Counted from the first letter of the stretch, positions 47,119 to 55,712 are shown. The stretch: DNA of 64,000 nt from Chryseobacterium cheonjiense (GCF_012927265.1 NZ_JABBGF010000001.1:742502-806501), one strand, 5' to 3'. The notes: generated by a model from the sequence alone, not told the origin. Numbers and translations: made by a program.

Positions 47119-49104
47119 ATGACTTTCCAGGAACAGATACAGCAGGGCATCCCGAGCCAACTGCCACAGCCGAAACCTTACGAAACCAATATCAACCATG
47201 CTCCGAAACGTAAAGAGATTTTGGGGGAAGAAGAGAAAAAACTCGCCCTAAAGAATGCTTTGCGGTACTTTGAGCCTCAGTTTCATGCGGAACTTCTGCC
47301 TGAATTCAGAGAGGAACTCGAAAAATACGGAAGGATTTATATGTATCGTTTCCGTCCGGACTATGAGATGAAGGCAAGGCCAATTTCAGAATATCCCGGA
47401 AAATCGGAGCAGGCAAAAGCGATCATGCTGATGATTCAGAACAATCTGGATTATGCCGTGGCGCAGCATCCGCATGAGCTGATTACCTATGGAGGAAACG
47501 GAGCGGTTTTCTCAAACTGGGCGCAGTATCTTCTAACGGTGAAATACCTGTCCGAAATGACAGATGAGCAGACTCTCGTCATGTATTCCGGGCATCCCAT
47601 GGGATTATTCCCTTCACATAAAGATGCGCCGAGAGTGGTCGTAACCAACGGAATGATGATCCCCAATTACTCCAAACCGGACGACTGGGAAAAGTTTAAT
47701 GCATTAGGCGTTACGCAGTACGGACAGATGACGGCAGGAAGCTATATGTATATCGGGCCGCAGGGAATTGTTCACGGAACAACAATTACCGTTCTCAATG
47801 CTTTCAGAAAAATCAATAAAGAACCGAAAGGCGGATTGTTCGTAACCTCCGGATTGGGCGGAATGAGCGGGGCGCAGCCAAAAGCGGGAAATATTGCAGG
47901 CTGTGTTACAGTGTGCGCGGAAGTAAATCCGAAAATTACCAAAATCCGCCACGATCAGAAATGGGTGAACGAAATCCATGAAAATCTTGATGAATTGGTA
48001 GAAAGAGTAAGAAAAGCGCAGGAAAACAAAGAAACCGTTTCATTAGCTTATCTCGGAAATATCGTTGAGGTTTGGGAAAAATTCGACCAGGAAAATATAA
48101 GAATTGACATCGGTTCGGACCAGACATCGCTTCACAATCCGTGGGCGGGAGGCTATTATCCTGCCGGGCAGAGCTTTGAAGAATCCAATAAAATGATGGC
48201 TGAAGATCCCGAATTATTCAAAGAAAAAGTTCAGGAAACGCTGAGACGACACGCAGAAGCCATCAACAAACATACCGCCAAAGGCACGTACTTCTTCGAC
48301 TACGGAAATGCTTTCTTATTGGAAGCTTCCAGAGCCGGAGCAGATGTAATGGCAGATAATCCTACGCTCGGAAGAGAATTTAAGTTCCCTTCCTATGTTC
48401 AGGATATTATGGGACCGATGTGTTTCGATTACGGTTTCGGGCCGTTCCGTTGGGTATGTACCAGCGGAAAACCGGAAGATCTGCAGAAAACGGATGACAT
48501 CGCCTGTGCGGTGTTAGAGGAAATCCAGCAGAATTCTCCGGAAGAAATCCAGCAGCAGATGAAAGACAATATCCAGTGGATCAAAGGCGCGCAGGAAAAT
48601 AATCTGGTCGTAGGTTCACAGGCCAGAATTCTCTATGCCGATGCGGAAGGAAGAATGAAAATCGCCGAAGCATTTAATAAAGCCATCAGAAACGGGGAGA
48701 TCGGACCGGTAGTGCTGGGAAGGGACCATCACGATGTTTCGGGAACGGATTCGCCGTACCGCGAGACTTCCAATATTTATGACGGATCAAGATTTACCGC
48801 AGATATGGCGATCCACAATGTGATCGGTGACAGTTTCCGGGGGGCTACGTGGGTTTCCATTCACAATGGAGGCGGCGTAGGATGGGGTGAAGTGATCAAC
48901 GGAGGTTTCGGAATGCTGCTGGACGGAAGCGATGATGCCGACCGAAGATTAAAATCCATGCTGTTCTGGGATGTTAACAACGGAATTTCCCGCAGAAGCT
49001 GGGCCCGAAATGAAGGGGCTGTTTTCGCCATCAAAAGAGCGATGGAAGCAGAACCGAAACTCAAAGTGACGCTCCCTAATTTTGTGGATGAAAGTTTATT
49101 CTAA
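47119..49104 (+). CDS. hutU: Urocanate hydratase
   Basis: Second step of histidine breakdown: urocanate to imidazolone propionate, using a tightly bound NAD. The 661-residue protein is the long form. Family blocks are GGNGAVFSNWAQY, MYSGHPMGLFPSHKDAPR, TSGLGGMSGAQPKAGNIAG, IGSDQTSLHNPWAGGYYPAG, and the VCTSGKPEDL region with its Cys. No hutH, hutI or hutG is adjacent in this window. It is followed by a family B hairpin and a terminator. Confidence 0.96.
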   Translation: MTFQEQIQQGIPSQLPQPKPYETNINHAPKRKEILGEEEKKLALKNALRYFEPQFHAELLPEFREELEKYGRIYMYRFRPDYEMKARPISEYPGKSEQAKAIMLMIQNNLDYAVAQHPHELITYGGNGAVFSNWAQYLLTVKYLSEMTDEQTLVMYSGHPMGLFPSHKDAPRVVVTNGMMIPNYSKPDDWEKFNALGVTQYGQMTAGSYMYIGPQGIVHGTTITVLNAFRKINKEPKGGLFVTSGLGGMSGAQPKAGNIAGCVTVCAEVNPKITKIRHDQKWVNEIHENLDELVERVRKAQENKETVSLAYLGNIVEVWEKFDQENIRIDIGSDQTSLHNPWAGGYYPAGQSFEESNKMMAEDPELFKEKVQETLRRHAEAINKHTAKGTYFFDYGNAFLLEASRAGADVMADNPTLGREFKFPSYVQDIMGPMCFDYGFGPFRWVCTSGKPEDLQKTDDIACAVLEEIQQNSPEEIQQQMKDNIQWIKGAQENNLVVGSQARILYADAEGRMKIAEAFNKAIRNGEIGPVVLGRDHHDVSGTDSPYRETSNIYDGSRFTADMAIHNVIGDSFRGATWVSIHNGGGVGWGEVINGGFGMLLDGSDDADRRLKSMLFWDVNNGISRRSWARNEGAVFAIKRAMEAEPKLKVTLPNFVDESLF

Positions 49105-49191
49105 CGTCATTGCGAGGAGGAACGACGAAGCAATCTGTTGAATGGTTGAAAATTATTTGAACGGATTGCTTCGCTTTGCTCGCAATGACGG
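49104..49191. repeat. Family B inverted repeat, copy 2
   Basis: CGTCATTGCGAG ... GAAGCAATC pairs with GATTGCTTCG ... CTCGCAATGACG. It begins at the last base of the hutU stop codon. This is a well-known type of bacterial intergenic palindrome. Confidence 0.75.
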
Positions 49192-49198
49192 ACAATAA

Positions 49199-49224
49199 TA
49201 AAACCTGCTGTAAGGCAGGTTTTT
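49199..49224 (+). terminator. hutU terminator
   Basis: AAACCTGC pairs with GCAGGTTT, followed by T residues. Confidence 0.75.
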
Positions 49225-49242
49225 ATCTATAACAAGAAAACC

Positions 49243-49308
49243 GTCCCATCGAGTAGCTTTGCAAAAGCGTATCGAGAAGTTTGATGACAGGCTCTCGATA
49301 CATCCGAC
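49243..49308. repeat. Family C repeat, copy 1 (partial)
   Basis: CGAGTAGCTTTGCAAAAGCG TATCGAGAAGT and a TCTCGATACATC arm. Same core as the tandem copies at 50210 and 50337. Confidence 0.7.
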
Positions 49309-49335
49309 AACAGGATAATTGATACTGGAATATAA

Positions 49336-49361
49336 AAAAACCTGCTTTTGAGCAGGTTTTT
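49336..49361 (-). terminator. Terminator of the 49380-50015 gene
   Basis: AAAAACCTGCT pairs with AGCAGGTTTTT around tttg; usable in both directions. Confidence 0.78.
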
Positions 49362-49379
49362 CGTTTTTAATTTATCGTT

Positions 49380-50015
49380 CTATTTTGGTCCGTTAAAAGT
49401 TATTCCGAGAGAAAAAACAGGCTTGGTCAGTTGCGTTCCGTTGATAAAACTCCCGTTTCCCATCACAAACTGATAACCGACCCTCGACGTAAGATAGACT
49501 CCGACCTTTTCTTTGGTGATATTTCCCAGTTTATAAGAAAGATCCAGTCCCGGCTGTATATTATAAAACAGATCCCGGCTTAATCTTCTCGGAACTTCAT
49601 ATTCATTTACAAACCATACTCCCCGGATTTGATTGTAAGACATTTCCGTATATGTTTCATCAGGGTTTACCAGGCTTAGAAAATAGATCCCGGTAGAAAT
49701 ATAAGCGCTTAAAGTGAGGTTTTCTTTTTTGATCAGATCATTTTGGGCAAGTACGTTGAAGGTAGTATGATAAGATCTGGTTCTGTTGGCCGGATATCCA
49801 AAATTTTCCGAATGATTCTGTTGGGTATACGCCAGTTCGCCACCCAACGAAACGCGGTCATTCACGTATATCCTTCCATTCATTTGAAAAGCTGGCAGGT
49901 GCTTTTTTAAACCGGGCTGTAATTGTAATCCTGCAAAAACGGCAATATGATCTTTTTGTGCAAAGAACAGGTTAGAGGTTGATAAAAATCCCAAAATATA
50001 AATCACTTTTTTCAT
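49380..50015 (-). CDS. Outer-membrane beta-barrel protein, unknown
   Basis: A 211-residue protein with a Sec signal peptide (cleavage near FFAQK) and alternating aromatic beta strands ending SLGITFNGPK. It resembles small outer-membrane proteins of Bacteroidota, without a named family. Single gene, between repeats C and hutU. Confidence 0.75.
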   Translation of the reverse strand: MKKVIYILGFLSTSNLFFAQKDHIAVFAGLQLQPGLKKHLPAFQMNGRIYVNDRVSLGGELAYTQQNHSENFGYPANRTRSYHTTFNVLAQNDLIKKENLTLSAYISTGIYFLSLVNPDETYTEMSYNQIRGVWFVNEYEVPRRLSRDLFYNIQPGLDLSYKLGNITKEKVGVYLTSRVGYQFVMGNGSFINGTQLTKPVFSLGITFNGPK

Positions 50016-50209
50016 ACGGATATAATTTACTGTTATATTGGCTATGACCGTACTATTGTTAAAGGTTGCACATCTTTAAAAACGGTACGCTCTATATACA
50101 AGACGAAAAAAGAGTTTGATGGTTGCCTGATTACAAATGATTCTTCTTAAAAATCAGGTGTAGGTAATATAGGTTTTAGGATAAAAATATTTTTAGATGG
50201 TAAAAATCC

Positions 50210-50312
50210 CGTCACTTCGAGTAGCTTTGCAAAAGCGTATCGAGAAGTCGGTGATGGGTTCTCGATACATTTTTCGGCGCTGCGCTGCGAAAAACACTCG
50301 AACTGACGGAAG
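50210..50312. repeat. Family C repeat, copy 2
   Basis: Starts GTCACTTCGAGTAGCTTTGC AAAAGCG, then TATCGAGAAGT, GGTGATG, TCTCGATACAT, an inner TTTTTCGGCGCTGCGCTGCG AAAAA hairpin, and ACTCGAACTGACGGAA. The 50016-50514 gap has no gene; it contains this and the next copy. Confidence 0.8.
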
Positions 50313-50336
50313 CCGTTACTTCTTTGCAGAGACAGT

Positions 50337-50429
50337 CGTCACTTCGAGTAGCTTTGCAAAAGCGTATCGAGAAGTTGGTGATGCGGTCTCGATACATCCG
50401 ATTGCATCGGACACCCAACTGACGGAGTG
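50337..50429. repeat. Family C repeat, copy 3
   Basis: The same core (ACTTCGAGTAGCTTTGCAAA, TATCGAGAAGTTGGTGATGC, TCTCGATACAT, AACTGACGGAGTGAC) with a different inner loop. It starts 127 bp after copy 2 in the same direction. Confidence 0.8.
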
Positions 50430-50514
50430 ACTTCCGTATGGTAACTCCGCTTTGTCAAAGTTCCGGTCTTTTTTTGATTCATATCAGTGACAAAATTTAT
50501 TAAAGGACTTCTTC

Positions 50515-51504
50515 TTATTTACCGAGAATTTCAATGGTATCCTCATTGGCAATGGCTACCTGTTTTGTTATTTGGTTAAAAGCAATAAGAGGTATTTTCT
50601 GAGTGCTGAAAACAATTGAAGAAACCTGTTTTCCTGATGAAATTTCTTTTATTTCGTCCACAACTTTCCCGGTCTTGTAATTAATAATCTTAGGATATTC
50701 GTAGAGTTCCCAAGCGAAAGTATCGTCGATGGCGATCAGGTTTCCTCCAATGGCACATTCCGGTGTAATGATATCCGAAACGGTATTCGTAACAATATTC
50801 CATATGCCGATTTGCCCGTTTTGAAGCTCATCGGGAAACTCATCATCAAAAGGTTCGGTCTCATTAGGAGCACCGATGAGTACAAGTTCATTATTGATAA
50901 AACTCGCCGTGCTTATTTCTGCACAAGTTTCAGGTTTTATTCTGCTTTTATCTAATGCTTTCGGGTTCTTAATACATTCTTCGATGTCGAATACTTCTAC
51001 AAAATCATAAGGATGCCATACCCAGCCTTTGCTCAATAAGGTTTTCTGATCAGGACTTACCTCGAGTCTTGAATGAAAAAAATGGCCGGGTTTTCTGTCG
51101 CTGGTATTGGTTAAAAGGACTCCGGTTTCTACCTCTTCGAATTCCAGTCTGTTGAAGTCGTTCGGACAATGAATCAGGATATTTCTTCCGTCTTTAAGCT
51201 TTGCAAAAGCAGCAGGATATTCATATACGTGAGCATGATAATAAGAGCGGTTGATTTCTCTCAATATTTCTCCGTTTTTTAGCAAAAGTCCTTTTGTTCC
51301 TAATTTTTTATAGAGGAATGAATAGACACCGTCTGAAGAGCTGATGGCACCATCAAAGGAAAAAGCATGATAATACCTGATTAATAGATGATCATCCCCG
51401 TCAATTGGAAAAAGTACTCTTCCTCCATTTACCCAGTCTACCAGATGATTTCCTGTCCAGTTTAGGGTTGCCGGTTGTACTTCATGTAACGTCTGTCTCT
51501 GCAT
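50515..51504 (-). CDS. Hypothetical protein, probable beta-propeller
   Basis: A 329-residue protein with no signal peptide. It shows recurrent beta-strand blocks of about 45 residues (for example LKDGRNILIHCPNDFNRL, GVLLTNTSDRKPGHFFHSRL, NELVLIGAPNET), which suggests a WD40/propeller-like fold. No catalytic motif is visible. Single gene between repeat C and the DUF262 gene. Confidence 0.68.
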   Translation of the reverse strand: MQRQTLHEVQPATLNWTGNHLVDWVNGGRVLFPIDGDDHLLIRYYHAFSFDGAISSSDGVYSFLYKKLGTKGLLLKNGEILREINRSYYHAHVYEYPAAFAKLKDGRNILIHCPNDFNRLEFEEVETGVLLTNTSDRKPGHFFHSRLEVSPDQKTLLSKGWVWHPYDFVEVFDIEECIKNPKALDKSRIKPETCAEISTASFINNELVLIGAPNETEPFDDEFPDELQNGQIGIWNIVTNTVSDIITPECAIGGNLIAIDDTFAWELYEYPKIINYKTGKVVDEIKEISSGKQVSSIVFSTQKIPLIAFNQITKQVAIANEDTIEILGK

Positions 51505-51657
51505 AAGTTTTCAATGGTTTTATTTGAACTTTTAATAACCATGTAGGTCAGCACAAATATATCCAAATTATAGCAACATTGAATATCAGTTGTACAGACA
51601 GAAATTTTCTTACACACACTTTGTCAAAGTTCTGATCTTTGGCAAAGTTTAAAAATA

Positions 51658-51685
51658 AGAAAACCTGCTTTACGGCAGGTTTTGT
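51658..51685. terminator. Stem-loop between hypothetical and DUF262 genes
   Basis: AAAACCTGC pairs with GCAGGTTTT around a 6-nt loop, close to the DUF262 gene stop. Confidence 0.6.
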
Positions 51686-51765
51686 TTTATTTTAGAGTGG
51701 ATTGTAATCTGTGCTTTGTTTTGTAACGCTCACGGATTGAAAATTTGCAAGATTGGTATAAGAAT

Positions 51766-53718
51766 TTATTTTTTACGCAGGAATTCAAGACCTAAAAATT
51801 TAATTTTTTCATTTTCATTACTAAACCTTATTTTCCATCTTTTTTCCATAAATTCTATTAATTTTAAACCTCTTTCAAGAATTTCTTTTGATGTCCATTC
51901 TGTATAATTTGTAATTTCATTTTCTGAGTAACAGCCATACCTATAGCCGACAGCATTTAGATTATTACTAATTTTATTTTCAAAACATTTATCCTTTAAT
52001 GATGAATTTTTTTCTTTTGAAATAGGTAATAGGTTTCCTAAGGAATTTCGCAAAGATTTTCGTTGTGGTGATGTGAAATTTTTAAATTTCTCTCTCCAAC
52101 AAAGTTGTCTCGATGACTGGGGATAAATATGCTCAATACTTTTATAGTCAAAATTATCAAAAATTTCCCAATCTAATTTAACTCTTTTTGTCTTTGAATT
52201 CTCGCTCAATGTTAAATCATATTCATAGAGAAAATACCTTATTCCAGCCCATTGATAAAATCCTTTATCTCTAAATAACTTTATCATCAGATCTCTTGCT
52301 TCCCTAGTATTTAAAAACTTGTTAGCATTGTCTTCGATTTTTCTTATAAGTTCTTCAGACGTAAATTTTCTATTATGGAACTCTATTGAAAGTTTTAAAA
52401 AATTTAAATCATCAACATCTAAATAGTAAAATCTTATATTATGTAAACTAACAATAAAAATCAGCCTTTCAATTTCAATTAAAAACTGCAATCTCTTTCT
52501 ATTACTATGTTCATTTTTGAAAAATATCATTATCAAAGGAGAAACTGCATTTATTCCTATTCGATTTATTTTGTCTAGGTAATTTTTAACTTCAGAAGAA
52601 TAATCGGAATCTTGCGGATTATGTAGTTGATACCAAATATCTACTGAGTTTTGTAAATTTTCGACATAATTGTTAATTGAAATTAAGTCGATCTTTGAAT
52701 CATTTAAATTTTTTGTTGTAAACTTTTTTTCTAGCAAAAAATTTGCATATTCGTCTCTCTGCGGAGAATTTAGACTTGGAATTCTAAGTGTTTTTGCAAC
52801 GTATTCTTCTTTTGGGAATAATTCAGAACCAAAATAAATTATATAATGATTGAACAAAAATATATCATCTTTAAGTGGTTTGGATTTATTTCTACCTAAA
52901 TTATGATAAATAGATTTCCAACATTCATTTATTTTTTTTCTTAAACTATTTTTCTCATAATCCTCGTTTGAGAGTTTTGTACTTAAATAAATTAATCTAT
53001 TTTTTAATAATTCAAGGTGGGATAATGGCTTGCCTCTATTATTCATTGTTTCAAACGAAACAAATGTGTCTATATCAGAAGTAATTGTATAAATGTTAAA
53101 AAACAAATTTTGTGTAAGCTTGCGATATAGTAATTCTATTTTTTTTATACTCAAAGCATCAAGTTGGCTTAAAAAAAAACTTTTTGCATTTTTTAAGTTT
53201 TGAGTGTATATTGTCTCTTGTTTTTGAGATTTTGTTTCAGAGTGCTCTAAAAATATTTCTGTTTTAAGATACTCATAGCTTGGATTATCTTTTTCATAAC
53301 CAAAAATATATGATCTTGATATACCATTATCCTTAGAATCAAAGATGAATTTTTTTCGTATATCGCTTATGGGTGTGTAATTTAATTCTTGACACTTTTT
53401 TGAGGAAGCTTCTATAATCGACTGAATCAAAATTAATGAAGTTGTTAAGCGTTGTTGCCCATCAACAATATAATATGGATAATAACTTTTACTGCTAATA
53501 ATCCATGTGTCATCATGCCAATTACTTGAAATAACATCTTCAACAGGTTCTAAAGTTATCACACCCGTATAATGATTTTTACCATCTTCTAGTTGTTCTA
53601 AATCATTCCAAAAATCTTTTAATTGCTTCTCTGTCCAAGCATAACCTCTTTGATAATCTGGTATTCGAAATAGCCTCTCATTAAAAATTTTTGAAAGTGA
53701 GAACAATGTAGACTCCAT
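51766..53718 (-). CDS. DUF262-DUF1524 restriction-like protein (GmrSD type)
   Basis: A 650-residue single chain. The N-terminal DUF262 domain has RIPDYQRGYAW and the DGQQRLTT motif. The middle is helical and of unknown fold. The C-terminal DUF1524 nuclease domain has IEHIYPQ (HNH-like) and NSLGNLLPIS. This is the layout of GmrSD-type type IV restriction enzymes and of the SspE/BrxU group, which act against modified phage DNA. No partner genes (dnd, ssp, brx) are in the window. The DNA is markedly AT-rich: sampled 60-base lines were 23% and 35% GC, against 53% in one hutU line. A target on modified DNA is inferred. Confidence 0.85.
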   Translation of the reverse strand: MESTLFSLSKIFNERLFRIPDYQRGYAWTEKQLKDFWNDLEQLEDGKNHYTGVITLEPVEDVISSNWHDDTWIISSKSYYPYYIVDGQQRLTTSLILIQSIIEASSKKCQELNYTPISDIRKKFIFDSKDNGISRSYIFGYEKDNPSYEYLKTEIFLEHSETKSQKQETIYTQNLKNAKSFFLSQLDALSIKKIELLYRKLTQNLFFNIYTITSDIDTFVSFETMNNRGKPLSHLELLKNRLIYLSTKLSNEDYEKNSLRKKINECWKSIYHNLGRNKSKPLKDDIFLFNHYIIYFGSELFPKEEYVAKTLRIPSLNSPQRDEYANFLLEKKFTTKNLNDSKIDLISINNYVENLQNSVDIWYQLHNPQDSDYSSEVKNYLDKINRIGINAVSPLIMIFFKNEHSNRKRLQFLIEIERLIFIVSLHNIRFYYLDVDDLNFLKLSIEFHNRKFTSEELIRKIEDNANKFLNTREARDLMIKLFRDKGFYQWAGIRYFLYEYDLTLSENSKTKRVKLDWEIFDNFDYKSIEHIYPQSSRQLCWREKFKNFTSPQRKSLRNSLGNLLPISKEKNSSLKDKCFENKISNNLNAVGYRYGCYSENEITNYTEWTSKEILERGLKLIEFMEKRWKIRFSNENEKIKFLGLEFLRKK

Positions 53719-53956
53719 TTTTATTTTTTTGTAGTTTAATTTTTAGTTTTCTAATTTAGAAATAAATTAAATATTAAAGTAGACAAATGATATAAAAACA
53801 GATTTATATTTAGACTAATGCCACTTATCTACAAACAATTGTATTATTATTTCAAATACTTCTAAATATAAGTATATAATTAAGTGCTAAAATAAAAAAC
53901 CACCACCACATTCCATTCCGTATTTCTACGGAATTTAAAACAACCCTGAAACAAAT

Positions 53957-54121
53957 CTCCTGCAACTGCATGAAGTCTCCTGCAAGTTGCGGGAAACCTC
54001 CTGCATCTGCATTTTGTTTAAAACAAGTCTGTTTGTAACCTCCTGCAATTGCATGAAGTCTCCTGCAAGTTGTGGGGAACTTCATGCAACTGCATTTTGT
54101 TTCCCGCAAAATGTTTTAAAC
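53957..54121. repeat. Nested 83-bp direct repeat of 20-22-bp units
   Basis: Two copies of an 83-bp block, starting at 53957 and 54040. Each splits into units of 20, 21, 22 and 20 bp (19 in the last). Most units begin CTCCTGCAA or a variant, for example CTCCTGCAACTGCATGAAGT and CTCCTGCAATTGCATGAAGT. The surrounding 53719-54191 gap is otherwise AT-rich and gene-free. Confidence 0.85.
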
Positions 54122-54137
54122 TAAATGTAGAATTTTT

Positions 54138-54145
54138 TATATTTG
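54138..54145 (+). promoter_or_regulatory. DUF6261 gene promoter -7 element
   Basis: TATATTTG, 46 nt before the DUF6261 ATG and just after the nested repeat. No TTG at -33. Confidence 0.4.
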
Positions 54146-54191
54146 TTCGTCTCAATTCATAAATAATTAACAATAAAAACACATTTCAAGT

Positions 54192-54902
54192 ATGAAAATC
54201 TCATTAGTGAGGCTGAGTACCAAAGACTTGGCTACTCTTGCCCAGCGAATTATTTCGAATGCCCAATCGGGAAAATATCCTGTTATTTCCAACCATCCTC
54301 TTGTATCAGCGATACAGACTTCTTATGCAGCGTATGATGAGGTGTACACCAAGCAGATCTATAGCGGGAAGGGAACAGATGTTGCCGGCGCAGATTATGA
54401 ACGCGACGTTGCGTACAAAAGCCTCAAAGCATTTTTAAACGGTTACCGTAAGCTTTCCACAGCGGTCAATTATCAGCTGGCAGAGGAACTGTACCAGGTA
54501 TTTAAGCAGTTCGGACTGGATCTCGACCGGCTGAGCTATTCGTCCCAGACCGCCCAGATGAAAAAGCTGATCGAGGAGCTGGAACGTCCTGAAAACAGCC
54601 AGAAAATCACCGCACTTTCCCTGAATGCAGCATTTAACGAAATGAAAGCCAAGCATGACGCTTTTGAACTGATCTTTGCCGGTCAGGCTGAAGCCAATGC
54701 TGACCTCCGGCAGATGTCCAGCGCATCAGCCATCCGAAAGGTCCTTGAGAAAAACCTCAAATCGTATTTCAATTTGCTGACGGCCATGAAGGAAGTATCG
54801 GGATGGGAGCTTTTCTACAACGATGTGAACGAACTGGTAAAAGCCGCTAAAAATTCCTCATCGGGAAAGGGCAAAGACGACGATCAGCCTAAAAGCGAAT
54901 AG
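54192..54902 (+). CDS. DUF6261 family protein
   Basis: A 236-residue soluble, helix-rich protein without a signal peptide. Its N-terminus (MKISLVRLSTKDLATLAQRI) and the overall helical pattern match what I remember of DUF6261, a family of Chryseobacterium-like genomes with no known function. The tail is charged and flexible. The nested repeat lies upstream and a terminator follows. Confidence in the family name is moderate. Confidence 0.7.
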   Translation: MKISLVRLSTKDLATLAQRIISNAQSGKYPVISNHPLVSAIQTSYAAYDEVYTKQIYSGKGTDVAGADYERDVAYKSLKAFLNGYRKLSTAVNYQLAEELYQVFKQFGLDLDRLSYSSQTAQMKKLIEELERPENSQKITALSLNAAFNEMKAKHDAFELIFAGQAEANADLRQMSSASAIRKVLEKNLKSYFNLLTAMKEVSGWELFYNDVNELVKAAKNSSSGKGKDDDQPKSE

Positions 54903-54910
54903 CTTCATCA

Positions 54911-54935
54911 ACTCAGCACCGCGCTGGGTTTTTTT
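54911..54935 (+). terminator. Terminator after DUF6261 gene
   Basis: ACTCAGC pairs with GCTGGGT (one T-G pair), followed by seven or more T. Confidence 0.78.
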
Positions 54936-55022
54936 ATGACTGTACGGAAGGGTTATGGGAAATAAATGTCACCATTTCCAACCTTTTCAGCGGGTACTGC
55001 ATCTTTATAAGAAAAGTATGCT

Positions 55023-55397
55023 ATGAAATTAACGATACCGACCCCATGTCATGAAAACTGGGAAGAGATGGCTCCGGCTGAACGGGGAAGATTCTGCTCC
55101 GTATGCGTAAAAACCGTACAGGATTTTACCGCCCTTCCCGATGAGCACCTTATGGAAACCCTTTCGCACAGCACTGAAAATGTCTGCGGCCGTTTTACAA
55201 CGTCACAGCTCAACCGCGACCTGCAGTTTTCCTATATCAACACGCTGTTGGCAAAGTTTGCGGTAGGTTTTATCCTGACCGCAGGCGGATTTACGGCTGT
55301 TAAAGCCCAGCAATGCGAGCCTAAGAAAGACAGTAGACCGGAAGAGACGAAAGGAAATGTACAGTCGGTGGTCGTAAAGATTCCGTTAAACACATGA
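55023..55397 (+). CDS. CHENW-Cys domain protein, probably truncated by a frameshift
   Basis: A 124-residue product. The N-terminus carries Cys-9, Cys-25, Cys-28 and Cys-55 around PTPCHENW, GRFCSVCVKTVQDFT and VCGRF, a Bacteroidota-specific possible metal site. One membrane segment follows (about 75-93). The frame stops at the TGA at 55395. The next frame (55394-55609) continues with a TonB-plug-like domain; restoring one A in the AAA run near 55376 would fuse the two into about 196 residues. So this is either a broken gene or two coupled frames with an ATGA overlap. Confidence 0.7.
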   Translation: MKLTIPTPCHENWEEMAPAERGRFCSVCVKTVQDFTALPDEHLMETLSHSTENVCGRFTTSQLNRDLQFSYINTLLAKFAVGFILTAGGFTAVKAQQCEPKKDSRPEETKGNVQSVVVKIPLNT

Positions 55398-55609
55398 GTA
55401 TGGTGGTAGGAGGGCTGCAAGCGGTAAGCATCAGAACCAATGTTCCTGTGTATGTGGTTGATGGAAAAATAATGAGTGAGAAGAGATTCAGAAAAATCGA
55501 TTCACAGCATATTGATAGTGTACGGGTGTTAAGGGGAGAGGTTGCGATTGCCGCTTATGGTAGGAAAGCAAAACACGGAGCGGTTGTCGTGACGACAAAA
55601 ATGAGGTGA
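55394..55609 (+). pseudogene. TonB-plug-like C-terminal part of the CHENW gene
   Basis: A 71-residue frame. The segment VPVYVVDGKIMSEKRFRKID, then IDSVRVLRGEVAIAAYGRKA and GAVVVTTKM, follows the TonB-dependent receptor plug pattern (VDG, then I-x-V-L-x-G, A-x-Y-G, G-V-V-V-x-T-x-K). It lies in the -1 frame relative to the upstream CHENW gene. It probably belongs to one original protein with it, but translation from its own ATG cannot be excluded. Confidence 0.6.
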
Positions 55610-55637
55610 AGAATCTTTAATTTTATTTCCGTTTAAT

Positions 55638-55712
55638 TTGTCATGCTGGAAGCATCTGAACAATGATTTGTTGTGCGTCTGTTGCATTGTTTAGATCCTT
55701 TACAGGATGACA
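55638..55712. repeat. Family G repeat, copy 1
   Basis: GTCATGCTGGAAGCATCT ... AGATCCTTTACAGGATGAC, an imperfect inverted repeat. Degenerate copies lie near 56027-56100, 56238-56260 and 58576. The 822-bp gap 55610-56431 is made almost entirely of repeats. Confidence 0.6.

Noticed and set aside
51766..53718. Part of a BREX, Dnd or Ssp cluster
   Set aside because: No partner genes for these systems are within the window.
53852..54109. 85-codon minus-strand ORF through the nested repeat
   Set aside because: It is the repeat read as protein (Cys/Gln-rich); no start context and no conserved family seen.
53957..54121. CRISPR array
   Set aside because: The units are 20-22 bp without unique spacers between them; the repeats touch each other and no cas genes are present.
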